Source: Anabaena minutissima FACHB-250 (GTDB lineage: Bacteria > Cyanobacteriota > Cyanobacteriia > Cyanobacteriales > Nostocaceae). From it: a stretch of DNA of 42,655 nt. The translations under genes were made by a program, and so were the position numbers. This document shows, piece after piece, positions 32,805-40,985 of the stretch. The stretch spans positions 1-42,655 of the forward strand of contig NZ_JACJRG010000046.1 in assembly GCF_014697125.1 (NCBI RefSeq), read 5' to 3'. The notes beneath the pieces are model-generated. The model saw only the letters and a list, made by a program, of their open reading frames with translations. It made no database searches and was not told the DNA's origin. Each line of letters starts with the position of its first letter. Position 1 is the stretch's first letter.

Positions 32805-33452
32805 TCACTCCGCCCTAGACTTCGTATTATTACGCTCTAGGGCGGACAATTCGCTACTGACAGTTTTCGCTGGGGTCAGCATCGACAATGCGGCGATTGC
32901 ACCCCTCACCTGGGACGTTTCCACCTCCAGGTAGTTTTGCAGTTGCTCCAAATTTCGGTGTCCGCTAATTTCTTGGATGACACGCAAGGGAATGCCGGCA
33001 TTACTCATCAGTGTTAATGCAGTCCGGCGGCAACTGTGTGTTGATGCTCCTTCTATGTCTACTCTTTTGCAGGCTTCTCGAAAAATCAGGCTGGCATATT
33101 CCGAATGCAAGTGACCACGCCCCCATCTTCCGGGGAACAAAAAACTGTCATGGGATTTTTCCGGCTTATACTGTTCTAAAAATGGTCTTAAGTCTTCTAA
33201 AACTGGTATCGTGCGGGTCGCTAGTTTTCCCTTAGTATTGCCCTTGCGGAAAATTAACTCAGGTCTGACCCTTCCTCGGCTGTCGTAAACATCTTTGATT
33301 TTTAGGGTGACTGCTTCATTGACACGGCAAGCTGTGTACAACATCACGGCAATTAGGGTTCTATCTCGCACTGTTGTCAACCCGGATGTGAACAAACTTT
33401 CGATTTCTTCTGGGGTCAAGACTTTCGCCTTGCCGTGTCCGTCAATTTTCAC
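32805..33452 (-). CDS. Tyrosine recombinase (catalytic domain, short form)
   Basis: The 215-aa product has the whole catalytic set: Arg43 (CRVNEA), the beta-hairpin Lys around 74-76 (NTKGK), His139-x-x-Arg142 (THSCRR), His165 (SGHRN) and the nucleophile Tyr174 (LQNYLEV). It lacks the N-terminal arm- or core-binding domain, as do small XerC/D-like recombinases of cyanobacterial plasmids. It begins at a GTG at 33452, but in frame upstream there is ATG (33479-33477), five codons (ATT AAC CAT CGC GGT) and a TAG. So an N-terminal extension (MINHRG-stop-WYRV) seems to have been broken by a nonsense codon, or the GTG is used. An 11-bp inverted repeat lies inside its 3' end. Confidence 0.9.
   Translation of the reverse strand: MKIDGHGKAKVLTPEEIESLFTSGLTTVRDRTLIAVMLYTACRVNEAVTLKIKDVYDSRGRVRPELIFRKGNTKGKLATRTIPVLEDLRPFLEQYKPEKSHDSFLFPGRWGRGHLHSEYASLIFREACKRVDIEGASTHSCRRTALTLMSNAGIPLRVIQEISGHRNLEQLQNYLEVETSQVRGAIAALSMLTPAKTVSSELSALERNNTKSRAE
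32809..32846. repeat. 11-bp inverted repeat inside recombinase 3' end
   Basis: TCCGCCCTAGA (32809-32819) and TCTAGGGCGGA (32836-32846) are perfect inverted copies with a 16-bp loop. It sits in the coding end of the recombinase, 5 bp from the other hairpin's right arm. Both structures could be crossover-type sites for the recombinase or terminators. Confidence 0.6.
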
Positions 33453-33558
33453 CCGATACCACTAACCGCGATGGTTAATCATCCTATCAGTTATCGGCTT
33501 CCACTTTTCTACCATAAACCCTAAAATTTATGTACCAGGGTATATTTTGGGTATAGAG

Positions 33559-34122
33559 ATGGGTAACACAGAACGCGAATCGATTAATTTCAAACTCCCC
33601 AAAACCCTTACCGATGCACTTCGCACTGCTGCACGAGAACGTAATACTACTGCAACGGATTTGGTGATCCAAGGCTTGCATCATGTCCTCGGACAAGTAA
33701 GCGGTACATCCGTGAGTGTAGAAGTTCGTCTACACAATCTGGAAATCCAATGGGAGCAAATGACCAAGCGTGTAGAATCAGGTGTAGAATCCGGTGTGGA
33801 TGAGAGACTATCAACGCTTGAGCAAAAAACTGAAGCGATTGCCCAAAAGTTAGCAAAAATAGAAGGAGCAATTTCTGTACTCTCTCAACGCTCTTCCACT
33901 GGCTCGCGGCAAAAGTCTTATAATTACCATCCACCACAGCACGAACTGCAAGCTTTCACGGGAGAAAATCTCGCTAAAAGATTGGGTGTTGATTTGGCAA
34001 CATTGGAGCGAGAACTCACTAACCAAACTCCCAAAGACTTTGAGAGGTGGTGTAGGTCTAGAGATCCAGGTTCTGTGGCGTGGCGCAGGAGTGACAATGG
34101 ACTCTATCACCCCATTAGATGA
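33559..34122 (+). CDS. Ribbon-helix-helix-like hypothetical protein
   Basis: The ATG at 33559 is preferred (MGNTERESINFKLPKTLTD); a TTG at 33547 is also in frame. Residues ~7-45 (SINFKLPKTLTDALRTAARE, then RNTTATDLVIQGLHHVLG) read as a ribbon-helix-helix DNA-binding domain (strand + two helices). The middle (VRLHNLEIQWEQMTKRVES) is a coiled coil, and the C-terminal part has a helical block with LAKRLGVDLATLERELTNQ, then FERWCRSRDPG, a possible second HTH. It is divergent from the recombinase gene; two GGGTATA copies lie just upstream (33529-33556) and could be its operator. Probably a plasmid or mobile-element regulator. Domain calls are moderate. Confidence 0.7.
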   Translation: MGNTERESINFKLPKTLTDALRTAARERNTTATDLVIQGLHHVLGQVSGTSVSVEVRLHNLEIQWEQMTKRVESGVESGVDERLSTLEQKTEAIAQKLAKIEGAISVLSQRSSTGSRQKSYNYHPPQHELQAFTGENLAKRLGVDLATLERELTNQTPKDFERWCRSRDPGSVAWRRSDNGLYHPIR

Positions 34123-34181
34123 TGTCGGGCAACTTGACTCACGAAGTTATCATGCTTTCAGGCGTGTAACCTGCTCCATTT

Positions 34182-34424
34182 TTGAAAGGATTAGGGCTTA
34201 ACCGAAAAGTATTGACTCAAGAGAATAAGTCTATTACCTTTGCTAATGTTGCAAAAGAAGCAGGACTTTCAGTTAGCTATCTTTATAATTATTATTCGCG
34301 AGTTATCATCGCGAATAAGGTTTCTTTCTGTATTTTTGCACATTTGGGATGCTCCCCCTGCACCTCGATCTCGCCTTCCGCCCCTTTGTCACCCCGTCAG
34401 TGGATTTTCTTCCATGTATTTTAG
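34182..34424 (+). pseudogene. DUF6262-like remnant (Tn554 TnpC-type)
   Basis: An 80-codon frame opens with TTG and carries one clear block, LTQENKSITFANVAKEAGLS followed by VSYLYNY (34206-34293), which matches the HTH part of DUF6262 proteins that go with tyrosine recombinases in Tn554-like elements. After this the reading frame loses similarity and ends in a Pro-rich, Cys-containing tail unlike the family. A 10-bp hairpin lies at 34292-34318 right where the similarity stops. It is probably a truncated remnant of a recombinase module. Confidence 0.5.
34292..34318. repeat. 10-bp perfect hairpin at the end of the DUF6262 similarity
   Basis: TTATTCGCGA and TCGCGAATAA are perfect inverted arms around a 7-nt loop (GTTATCA). 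Its place exactly at the point where the similarity to DUF6262 ends suggests a recombination or insertion boundary; it could also be a terminator, but no T run follows at once. Confidence 0.5.
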
Positions 34425-34507
34425 TATCTCACTCATCTTTTTATGTCAAAAAACTTATTCTGATGTTCTTTCACCACAGAATATTCTATTTTGGAGATAT
34501 CTAATTC

Positions 34508-37500
34508 CTATTTCTCAATCGCTCCTAAAGCTTTCAAAGTAGCTTTTTGTGCTTCAGTAAAACCTATTACGCCAGTAATATTCATATCTTGATATGGTAG
34601 TTTAGTCTTGAGGGTTTTCAAATATACACCCCTGTTTAAATCCCAAAGTCTAATTGTGTCATCAGCACTACCACTAGCAAGGATTTGTCCATTGGCATTG
34701 AAAGCAACACAACGGATCTGATTTGTGTGTCCCTGAAAGGTAGCAAAGCATTCACCTGAATTAACATTCCATAGTTTGATTGTGTGATCAGTGCTGCAAC
34801 TGACAAGTGTTTGATTGTCTGAGCTAAACTTTACTTGACAAACTTGATTGGTATGTTCTTGTAGAGTTTTCAAACATTTACCTGTGCTAGCATTCCACAG
34901 TTTAATGCTTTGGTCAGAACTGCAACTAGCCAGAATGTGACCATCAGGACTGAAAGCCACTGACCAGACCCAATTAGTATGCCCTTGCAAGATTTTCAGA
35001 CATTTACCATCATTGATATCCCACAGTCTGATAGTATTATCAAAGCTGCAACTAGCCAGAATGTGACCATCAGGACTAAAAGCTACTGACCAGACCCAAC
35101 TGGTATGCCCCTTTAAAGTCTTAATACACCTACCGTTATCTAAGCTCCATATCTTGATAGTTGTGTCGCAACCGCAGCTAGCAAGAATTTGTTCGACACG
35201 GCTAAAGACGACCGATGTTACCCAACTAGTATGCCCCTGTAAAGTTTTTATACATTTACCTGTATCTAAAGCCCAAATGCGAACGGTTTGATCTTCACTG
35301 CAACTAGCAAGAGTTTGCCCATCAGGACTAAAGGCAACTGATATCACCCATGTGGTATTTTCTTGTAAAGTTTTTAAACATTTGCCTGTGTCGATATCCC
35401 AGAGCCTTAAAGAATTAGTGCTGCCACTAGCAAGGTATTGATTATCAGGACTAAAAGCCACTGACCAAATCTGATTTGCATATCCTCGAAATGTTCTTAA
35501 AGCTTGATTACTATACAAATCCCAAAGTTTTACAAATTTTTCACTGCCGCTAGCAAGAATTTGTTCATTGGGGTGAAAAGCGACTGTCCATACGATGCTG
35601 TTGTGTCCCTGTAAAATTTTTAGACATTGACCCGTGTTAGTATCCCAGAGCCTTACGGTTTGATCTTCACCGCCACTAGCAAGGATTTGTCCATTGGGAT
35701 GAAAAGCGACTGTCCATACCTGACCAGTGTGTCCCTGTAAAATTTTTAGACATTGACCCGTGTTAGTATCCCAGAGCCTTACAGTTTGATCTTCACCGCC
35801 ACTAGCAAGGATTTGTCCATTGGGATGAAAAGCAACTGTCCATACCTGACTAGTGTGTCCTTGCAAAACTTTCAAAACTTCCCCTGTGCTTACTTTCCAA
35901 AGTCTGACAGTTTTGTCTTCACTACCGCTAGCGATTATTTTTCTATCGCAACTAAAAGTAACTGAGCGTACTTTATGATCATGACCATCAAGAATTTTAA
36001 AACATTTACCTGTGTTGACATCCCATAGCCTGATTGTTAAATCTGCACTACCACTTGCAACTGTCTGACCATCAGGACTAAAAGCAACTGAAGATACCAC
36101 AGCAGTATGTCCATTTAAAATTCTCAAGCTCTCACCTGTTTTTATATTCCAAAGTCTGACAGTTTGGTCTTCACTCCCGCTAGCGATTGTTTGTCCATCG
36201 GGACTGAAGCTAATTGACCAAATCCAAGTTTTATGTCCTTTAAAAGTAAAAAACGGTTGACCAATTTCTAACGTCAGTCCCTTATCGTCAAGAACTCGCC
36301 ATAGATAAATTTTCCCTATTCGATCTCCAATTGCTAACATTATCCCATCAGGACTAAATGCTACACTTGTAGTGATGGTAAAAGCTTGAGTAAAAGTACA
36401 TTTAGCTAAATCAGATCGGGCAAAGCTGACTTGATGTAAATTCACTCCTGGAAGACAGGCGTGCCAAATTGTTAAATCAGAAAAGTCGTAGCCTGTCATA
36501 TCAATCTGCAAATAAAGGGAAAGATTGATCAGATTACCTCCACCATACCCAGATAGTCTGTTTTCTTGCTGTCGCAACAACTCTGTAATTGCTTGGAGTT
36601 GCTGTTTCAGTATTAAATCGGAGCTAAACACCCTCCTAAGTAGTTCAGCAATGGGTTTCAAAATCAATCGAACTTGACTTGAGTACACATAATCTTTGAC
36701 TGTCGTTTTTATCAAGGCATGACTGAGGAATAATGAGAGCTTTTTTGTTATTAATTCATTAATAATTTGCTCAATCAATCGGTTAGTAACGTATTCCATT
36801 ACTACAGGTTGTTGAGTATAACTACTAGATTTTTTCTCGACCAGCGATCGCCCATTTAAATACTCCAAGCCCTCCAATAGCCTGCTTTTGGATACAGCCC
36901 CAACAATGTCTTTCTCTAAGTCTGTAACCGTCGTCCACTCTTGATTGATCGCCAACCAGTACATAATGCTCTCCTCTAAGGAGGAAAGACGTTGGAACTG
37001 TTGGTCAAGAAGACGACGAATGCCATTGAAAACTAATGTATCTTGCTGTAAAAATTTGCTAACCTTTCCATCAAAGAGGTCTTGAATTGAGGAGGCAACT
37101 ATTTTTAATGCTAGAGGAGTATTGCTGTAGCGATCACATAACTCTTGTTTTTCTCCCTCGTTTCCCAATAATCCTGTAGTTTCTACTAAAGCTTTTGCTA
37201 CTTCCGGTGAACCCCCCAGTAATAAAGAACATACAGCCATATATGTATCCTTAAAGGTAGCCACTTCGGATGGTTTTTCTCGACTGGTAAGCAATAAGCA
37301 ACTCTGATGAGATACTTCACCAATGATTCTCAGGAGTTCACTATATCCTTCATAGCCTGGACGATATTTACCAACATAATCACCTTCTTGGAAAACAGTT
37401 TCCCAGTTGTCCAATATGATGAGGCAACGTGAGGAGCGGAGGTAATGAATTAATCTACTGATTTCGGCTGTGGTTTCTTCTTGATGGGAAATAAAAGATA

Positions 37501-38014
37501 CTAAATCAGTTAGGAGGGTGGTTAGAGGTGGGGCATTGCGGAGACTGCGCCAAATTACATAATCAAACTCTGCCTGTACTTGTTGTGCTAATCGAACTGT
37601 TAGGGCTGTTTTACCTATCCCTCCTATTCCTAAAACTGCCACCAGCCTACTGCTATTGTCTATAATCCATTGCTGTAATGTCTCTAGTTCTACTTTTCGT
37701 CCGTAGAATTTGGAAACATCCATCGCTTCCCCCCAGTCACATTGTGTGGGGACAGTCTCAATGGGTAATTTTTTAGGCTCTGGTTGGACTGTATCGCCTA
37801 AGTCTGCGATCGCTTGCCAGTCAATATCTAATTTTAAACATATTTCTAGAAAATAGTTATAATCTATTGCTTTCCCTGTTAAAAACTTACTGATAGTCGC
37901 CAAAGCAATTCCCATGTCTTGTGCAAGGCTTTTTTGGCTGGAATATCTATTGCGCTTGAGAGATAATCTTACATTCTCCAGGCATTCAGGACTAACTTTG
38001 AGTGATCGCGACAT
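34508..38014 (-). CDS. HTH-NB-ARC-WD40 (14 repeats) STAND ATPase
   Basis: The 1168-aa protein has an N-terminal XRE-like HTH (residues ~15-70: SSQKSLAQDMGIALATISKF), a STAND/NB-ARC ATPase with P-loop GIGGIGKT at 129-136, Walker B CLIILDNWE, a LLTSREKP sensor and NTPLALKIVASS, a helical linker, and a C-terminal WD40 array from ~residue 555. I count 14 repeats (GH...VAFSPDGQ...ASGSEDQTVRLW), enough for two seven-bladed propellers. Repeats five and six, 35603-35728 and 35729-35854, are nearly identical over 126 nt. It is predicted to oligomerise when the WD40 sensor binds a target, with no visible effector domain. Family is firm; target is unknown. Confidence 0.95.
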   Translation of the reverse strand: MSRSLKVSPECLENVRLSLKRNRYSSQKSLAQDMGIALATISKFLTGKAIDYNYFLEICLKLDIDWQAIADLGDTVQPEPKKLPIETVPTQCDWGEAMDVSKFYGRKVELETLQQWIIDNSSRLVAVLGIGGIGKTALTVRLAQQVQAEFDYVIWRSLRNAPPLTTLLTDLVSFISHQEETTAEISRLIHYLRSSRCLIILDNWETVFQEGDYVGKYRPGYEGYSELLRIIGEVSHQSCLLLTSREKPSEVATFKDTYMAVCSLLLGGSPEVAKALVETTGLLGNEGEKQELCDRYSNTPLALKIVASSIQDLFDGKVSKFLQQDTLVFNGIRRLLDQQFQRLSSLEESIMYWLAINQEWTTVTDLEKDIVGAVSKSRLLEGLEYLNGRSLVEKKSSSYTQQPVVMEYVTNRLIEQIINELITKKLSLFLSHALIKTTVKDYVYSSQVRLILKPIAELLRRVFSSDLILKQQLQAITELLRQQENRLSGYGGGNLINLSLYLQIDMTGYDFSDLTIWHACLPGVNLHQVSFARSDLAKCTFTQAFTITTSVAFSPDGIMLAIGDRIGKIYLWRVLDDKGLTLEIGQPFFTFKGHKTWIWSISFSPDGQTIASGSEDQTVRLWNIKTGESLRILNGHTAVVSSVAFSPDGQTVASGSADLTIRLWDVNTGKCFKILDGHDHKVRSVTFSCDRKIIASGSEDKTVRLWKVSTGEVLKVLQGHTSQVWTVAFHPNGQILASGGEDQTVRLWDTNTGQCLKILQGHTGQVWTVAFHPNGQILASGGEDQTVRLWDTNTGQCLKILQGHNSIVWTVAFHPNEQILASGSEKFVKLWDLYSNQALRTFRGYANQIWSVAFSPDNQYLASGSTNSLRLWDIDTGKCLKTLQENTTWVISVAFSPDGQTLASCSEDQTVRIWALDTGKCIKTLQGHTSWVTSVVFSRVEQILASCGCDTTIKIWSLDNGRCIKTLKGHTSWVWSVAFSPDGHILASCSFDNTIRLWDINDGKCLKILQGHTNWVWSVAFSPDGHILASCSSDQSIKLWNASTGKCLKTLQEHTNQVCQVKFSSDNQTLVSCSTDHTIKLWNVNSGECFATFQGHTNQIRCVAFNANGQILASGSADDTIRLWDLNRGVYLKTLKTKLPYQDMNITGVIGFTEAQKATLKALGAIEK
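35603..35854 (-). repeat. Near-identical tandem WD40 units (2 x 126 bp)
   Basis: The two neighbouring units 35603-35728 and 35729-35854 differ at only about three positions by eye (for example CCTTACGGTTTG versus CCTTACAGTTTG), while the other WD40 units of the gene are much more diverged. This points to a recent in-frame duplication or to gene conversion. Confidence 0.85.
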
Positions 38015-38289
38015 ACACTACAGAAACTTCCTACGTAACAATACTTAATACGATTAGCTGATCTTACTCTAAAGTCAGTCACAAGTCAGTATATTCTCAG
38101 TCTTGAACTTAGTCATCATCAAGTTTTAATGAGAATCAGCTAGTTTTTCATTAGTAAAGCTGATTAAAGTTTTTTGGCATTCTCCATTCGTTGACAAGTA
38201 TTTTCGCCCTTACAAGCTTTGTAATCTAGTGAATTCTACTAGAAATAAAGTATTACAGAATACTAATAACAAGGTTCGCAAAAATCAAC

Positions 38290-38558
38290 ATGAGTAAGCA
38301 TAACTCCCTCTTTACTAATGAATATCAGACCATTGAAACGTTACTGACAACTTAGTCCAAGGACATACCCTCTCTGAGCAACAATTGCAACAACTGAAAT
38401 CAGCAGACGATGTTATTAACATTACAATTGATGGTCAAAAACTAGAAGTAGAAGCTAATACAGACCCAACCGCTAATCTGCAATTTTTACCCAGTAAAAT
38501 TACAGACTTATTTAATTCTAGTGTGGTAAAACTTGCTAGAGATATTTTGGAAACCTAG
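38290..38558 (+). pseudogene. Small gene broken by a frameshift, function unknown
   Basis: A first frame, ATG at 38290, gives MSKHNSLFTNEYQTIETLLT and stops at TAG 38353-38355. A second frame from just before that point continues with LVQGHTLSEQQLQQLKSADD, then VINITIDGQKLEVEANTDP and ends at TAG 38556. Both parts look protein-like and together would make ~90 aa. The second part has no start codon of its own. No family is recognised. It lies divergent from the NB-ARC-WD40 gene, 275 bp away; the spacer shows nothing else. Confidence 0.5.
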
Positions 38559-38861
38559 AAAAATCGTTTTTGATTTTCTTTCGCGCAAACGCAATTAAGC
38601 CTTTCGTTTCACCTCTCAAGTTAGTTTTGCCGCTCTAGGATAAAAAGGAAAAGTTACACAACAAAGTATCTGTAACTGATTATCAGGCAATACGCAATCG
38701 CATTCTTCAGTCTTGGGGTATATCAAAAAGTCAAGGCATTTGAAGTCTACTCTGCTGAGACGCGTATCAGCAACGGCACAACAAGCTGCATCGACCGTTG
38801 GCTTTGAGTTTTTTATTGTCAATCTCAGGAAGAACTCTCTTGAATTTTTGCCCACATTCAA
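38559..38861. other. Intergenic, no recognisable gene
   Basis: About 300 bp between the broken small gene and the phospholipase-like gene. All frames have stops or untypical composition, and short peptide-like stretches (such as DYQAIRNRILQSWGISKSQG) are not joined to a start. It may be degraded coding sequence. Confidence 0.4.
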
Positions 38862-40367
38862 ATGGGATATCTAGATAGCGAAATGAACAAGGAAACAAAT
38901 TCAGTTATGAGACTGTTAAAAGTTTTAATCTCAATACTTGTTACGTTAGGTCTTTTGACCGGAGTTACTAATTCGGCTTTAGCGGCTACTAGCTTCTCCG
39001 TACAACCTACAAGCCCCGAAACATATTTCCACAATACTTATTTCACTGTGCCACACAACACCTATGATCATGGCAGCACTTTGACAAGTTGGCTGGATAT
39101 GGGTTTGCGCTCGGTCGAACTTGATGTTGTTGATAGTGGTGATTGGGAAAATGACCCGAACGGCCCCTATGTTAGCCACGGGGGATCTCCTGGTAACAAG
39201 AATTGTTCTGCATCAAACAATGATCGCCTGGGTCATTGTCTCAGAGATATCATGGGATGGCTAGATACTCACCCCACTTCTGGCCCCGTCTTAGTGTTCG
39301 TAGATATGAAAACCTCGTCAGACCCCTTAAACGATTGGAAAAATGACGAAGTTGATTTTCTTGACCAGAAGGTTTATAGTATCGTCGGTTCGCGTCTTTA
39401 CACTGCCCCAAATCTTTATTACTACGCAACTGGAACTAACTATACCCCCACAAGTAAGAGTCTGCGTCAAGCTGTGAGTGAGAGGGGTTGGCCAAAGTTA
39501 AAAGATTTAAATGGCAAGATTATTGTTGCCTACACTGGTGGACGATATGGCTCAGTAAATCAAACTCAAGGCGCAGGCATTGAATATATTGTCAGTAGAC
39601 CAGGTAGAACTCTACCCTACGGCTTTTTCTGCCCTGATGTGGAAAGCGATCCTGGAGAAGTACAACCAGGCGGTACAGTCGATGGAATGTCTCAAAAAAC
39701 GTCGCAATATTTAGTGTGCAGCAATATTAAAGCCCAAGATCATTATCAAGTTACGGCTAATAGGGCTTCAGATCATCGTCAAATTATTCACCTATGGGGA
39801 AATCATGTTTATAGCAATGACGACTTTGTGTTTAATTACATTGCTGTAGCGCACGGTATTAGTGCCATCGGTCGAGATCAAGCTAGCAACACTTTCCAAG
39901 GTGCAATTCCCTTTACTGGGGTGCGTCGTTCTATTCCTGGGTATTTCCAATTGCGTCCAATGCACACTTCTAGTAAGTGCATGGATGTCTATAATTCTGG
40001 AACTGGTAATGGTACGAAAGTTGTATTGTCCGGTTGTGCCGGAACGAGTAACCAAAGCTTTGTTTACACGGCTGAAAGTCAATTAAGACCAAAGCATATC
40101 AATAAACAATGCGTTGATATCAAAGGTGGCGATGCTGGCAGTGGTAAAGATATTCATTTGTGGGATTGTGACGGTGGCAACAGTGAGAAATGGTTGATTA
40201 CTCGCAATGGAGAATTTAAAAGTTATGACGGTCAGAGTTATTGTTTAAGTGTTTATCAAAGTGGTACAGCAAACGGTACTCCTTTTAAAACTTTGAGTTG
40301 TCAGGGAGGGCTAAACCAGAAGTTTGTGCTTTATGGTGTGCCACAATGGTCACAAACTTCGTTTTAA
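38862..40367 (+). CDS. Secreted PLC-like phosphodiesterase with ricin-type lectin domain
   Basis: The 501-aa frame starts at 38862, but Met 8 or Met 16 (38907) fit better: the latter begins a classic signal peptide (MRLLKVLISILVTLGLL) ending SALA. The PLC-like TIM barrel spans residues ~55-355. Numbered from 38862, the two catalytic-type histidines are His65 (TVPHNTY) and His106 (YVSHGG), with Glu86 and Asp88 (VELDV) as metal or acid residues. Residues ~370-490 are a ricin B-type lectin trefoil (CMDVYNSGTGNGTKVVLSGC, and further CVDIKGGDAGSGKDIHLW and CLSVYQSGTANGTPF). The protein is probably exported and acts on lipid or glycan head groups. Substrate unknown; it may be a virulence-like or cell-surface enzyme. 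Confidence 0.85.
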   Translation: MGYLDSEMNKETNSVMRLLKVLISILVTLGLLTGVTNSALAATSFSVQPTSPETYFHNTYFTVPHNTYDHGSTLTSWLDMGLRSVELDVVDSGDWENDPNGPYVSHGGSPGNKNCSASNNDRLGHCLRDIMGWLDTHPTSGPVLVFVDMKTSSDPLNDWKNDEVDFLDQKVYSIVGSRLYTAPNLYYYATGTNYTPTSKSLRQAVSERGWPKLKDLNGKIIVAYTGGRYGSVNQTQGAGIEYIVSRPGRTLPYGFFCPDVESDPGEVQPGGTVDGMSQKTSQYLVCSNIKAQDHYQVTANRASDHRQIIHLWGNHVYSNDDFVFNYIAVAHGISAIGRDQASNTFQGAIPFTGVRRSIPGYFQLRPMHTSSKCMDVYNSGTGNGTKVVLSGCAGTSNQSFVYTAESQLRPKHINKQCVDIKGGDAGSGKDIHLWDCDGGNSEKWLITRNGEFKSYDGQSYCLSVYQSGTANGTPFKTLSCQGGLNQKFVLYGVPQWSQTSF

Positions 40368-40413
40368 TCATTTGTTAACTTGTTAATTACTCCCTTTCCA
40401 CCCTCTTAAAAAA

Positions 40414-40488
40414 TGCTTTTGACCATTGGTGACAAGTTAAGGAAAAGGGAAAATTGTCAAGGGTGGTATTTGTAGTGGTCAAAAGCAT
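40414..40488 (-). terminator. Inverted repeat with T run, minus strand
   Basis: ATGCTTTTGACCA (40414-40426) and TGGTCAAAAGCAT (40476-40488) are perfect 13-bp inverted copies. Read on the minus strand, the second arm is followed by TTTTTT. It is downstream of the IS630 fragment and could end its transcript; it may also belong to the former IS end. Confidence 0.45.
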
Positions 40489-40495
40489 GGGAAAC

Positions 40496-40944
40496 TCAGT
40501 CTAGACAAGTATTTGAGCGATTGAGTCCAGCCATGACCACCAGCAAAAAAACCAATAGGAGGAGCTTTCCGTCGAGATAATCCACTGCACCATAATATGT
40601 CTGTTTATCTCGTTTATTAACGACTTCAATTGCTATTTCTTGGTCAGTTCTTCCCCAAACATAACCAGTTACGTCTCCCCATAATAAATGACACTCATCT
40701 ATTAGTAATACTCTCAGCTTTCGTGCTTCTATCTCCTCTCTGTTGCTTGCCAGCAATGTTTCAAGTTGTTTTTTTTTGCAGCAACCACCTCCTTATCAGC
40801 CTTTGGATTCAAGCCTGTAGTCTTTTTCCAACTAATTCCTGCTGCTTCAAATAAATCATAGTAACTTCGTTTCGATTCGTAGATGACATCATATTCAAAT
40901 GCTAATTTATATTCCAGTTCACCCAGTCGATAGTTTGTCAGGCT
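40496..40944 (-). pseudogene. IS630-family transposase fragment
   Basis: The frame from about 40944 encodes LTNYRLGELEYKLAFEYDVI then YYDLFEAAGISWKKTTGL, and, after a run of nine A at 40769-40777 (minus strand), needs a shift to go on with KLRVLLIDECHLLWGDVTG and GYVWGRTDQEI, the first-Asp motif of IS630 DDE transposases. It breaks off after YYGAVDYLDGKLLL, before the second Asp. Both ends of the transposase and the terminal repeats are missing. The A run is a typical slip site for the frameshift used by some IS630 elements. A dead insertion sequence. Confidence 0.85.
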
Positions 40945-40985
40945 TCATTAATTCACATGAAAATAAATTTTTCAACCGTAGCAAT

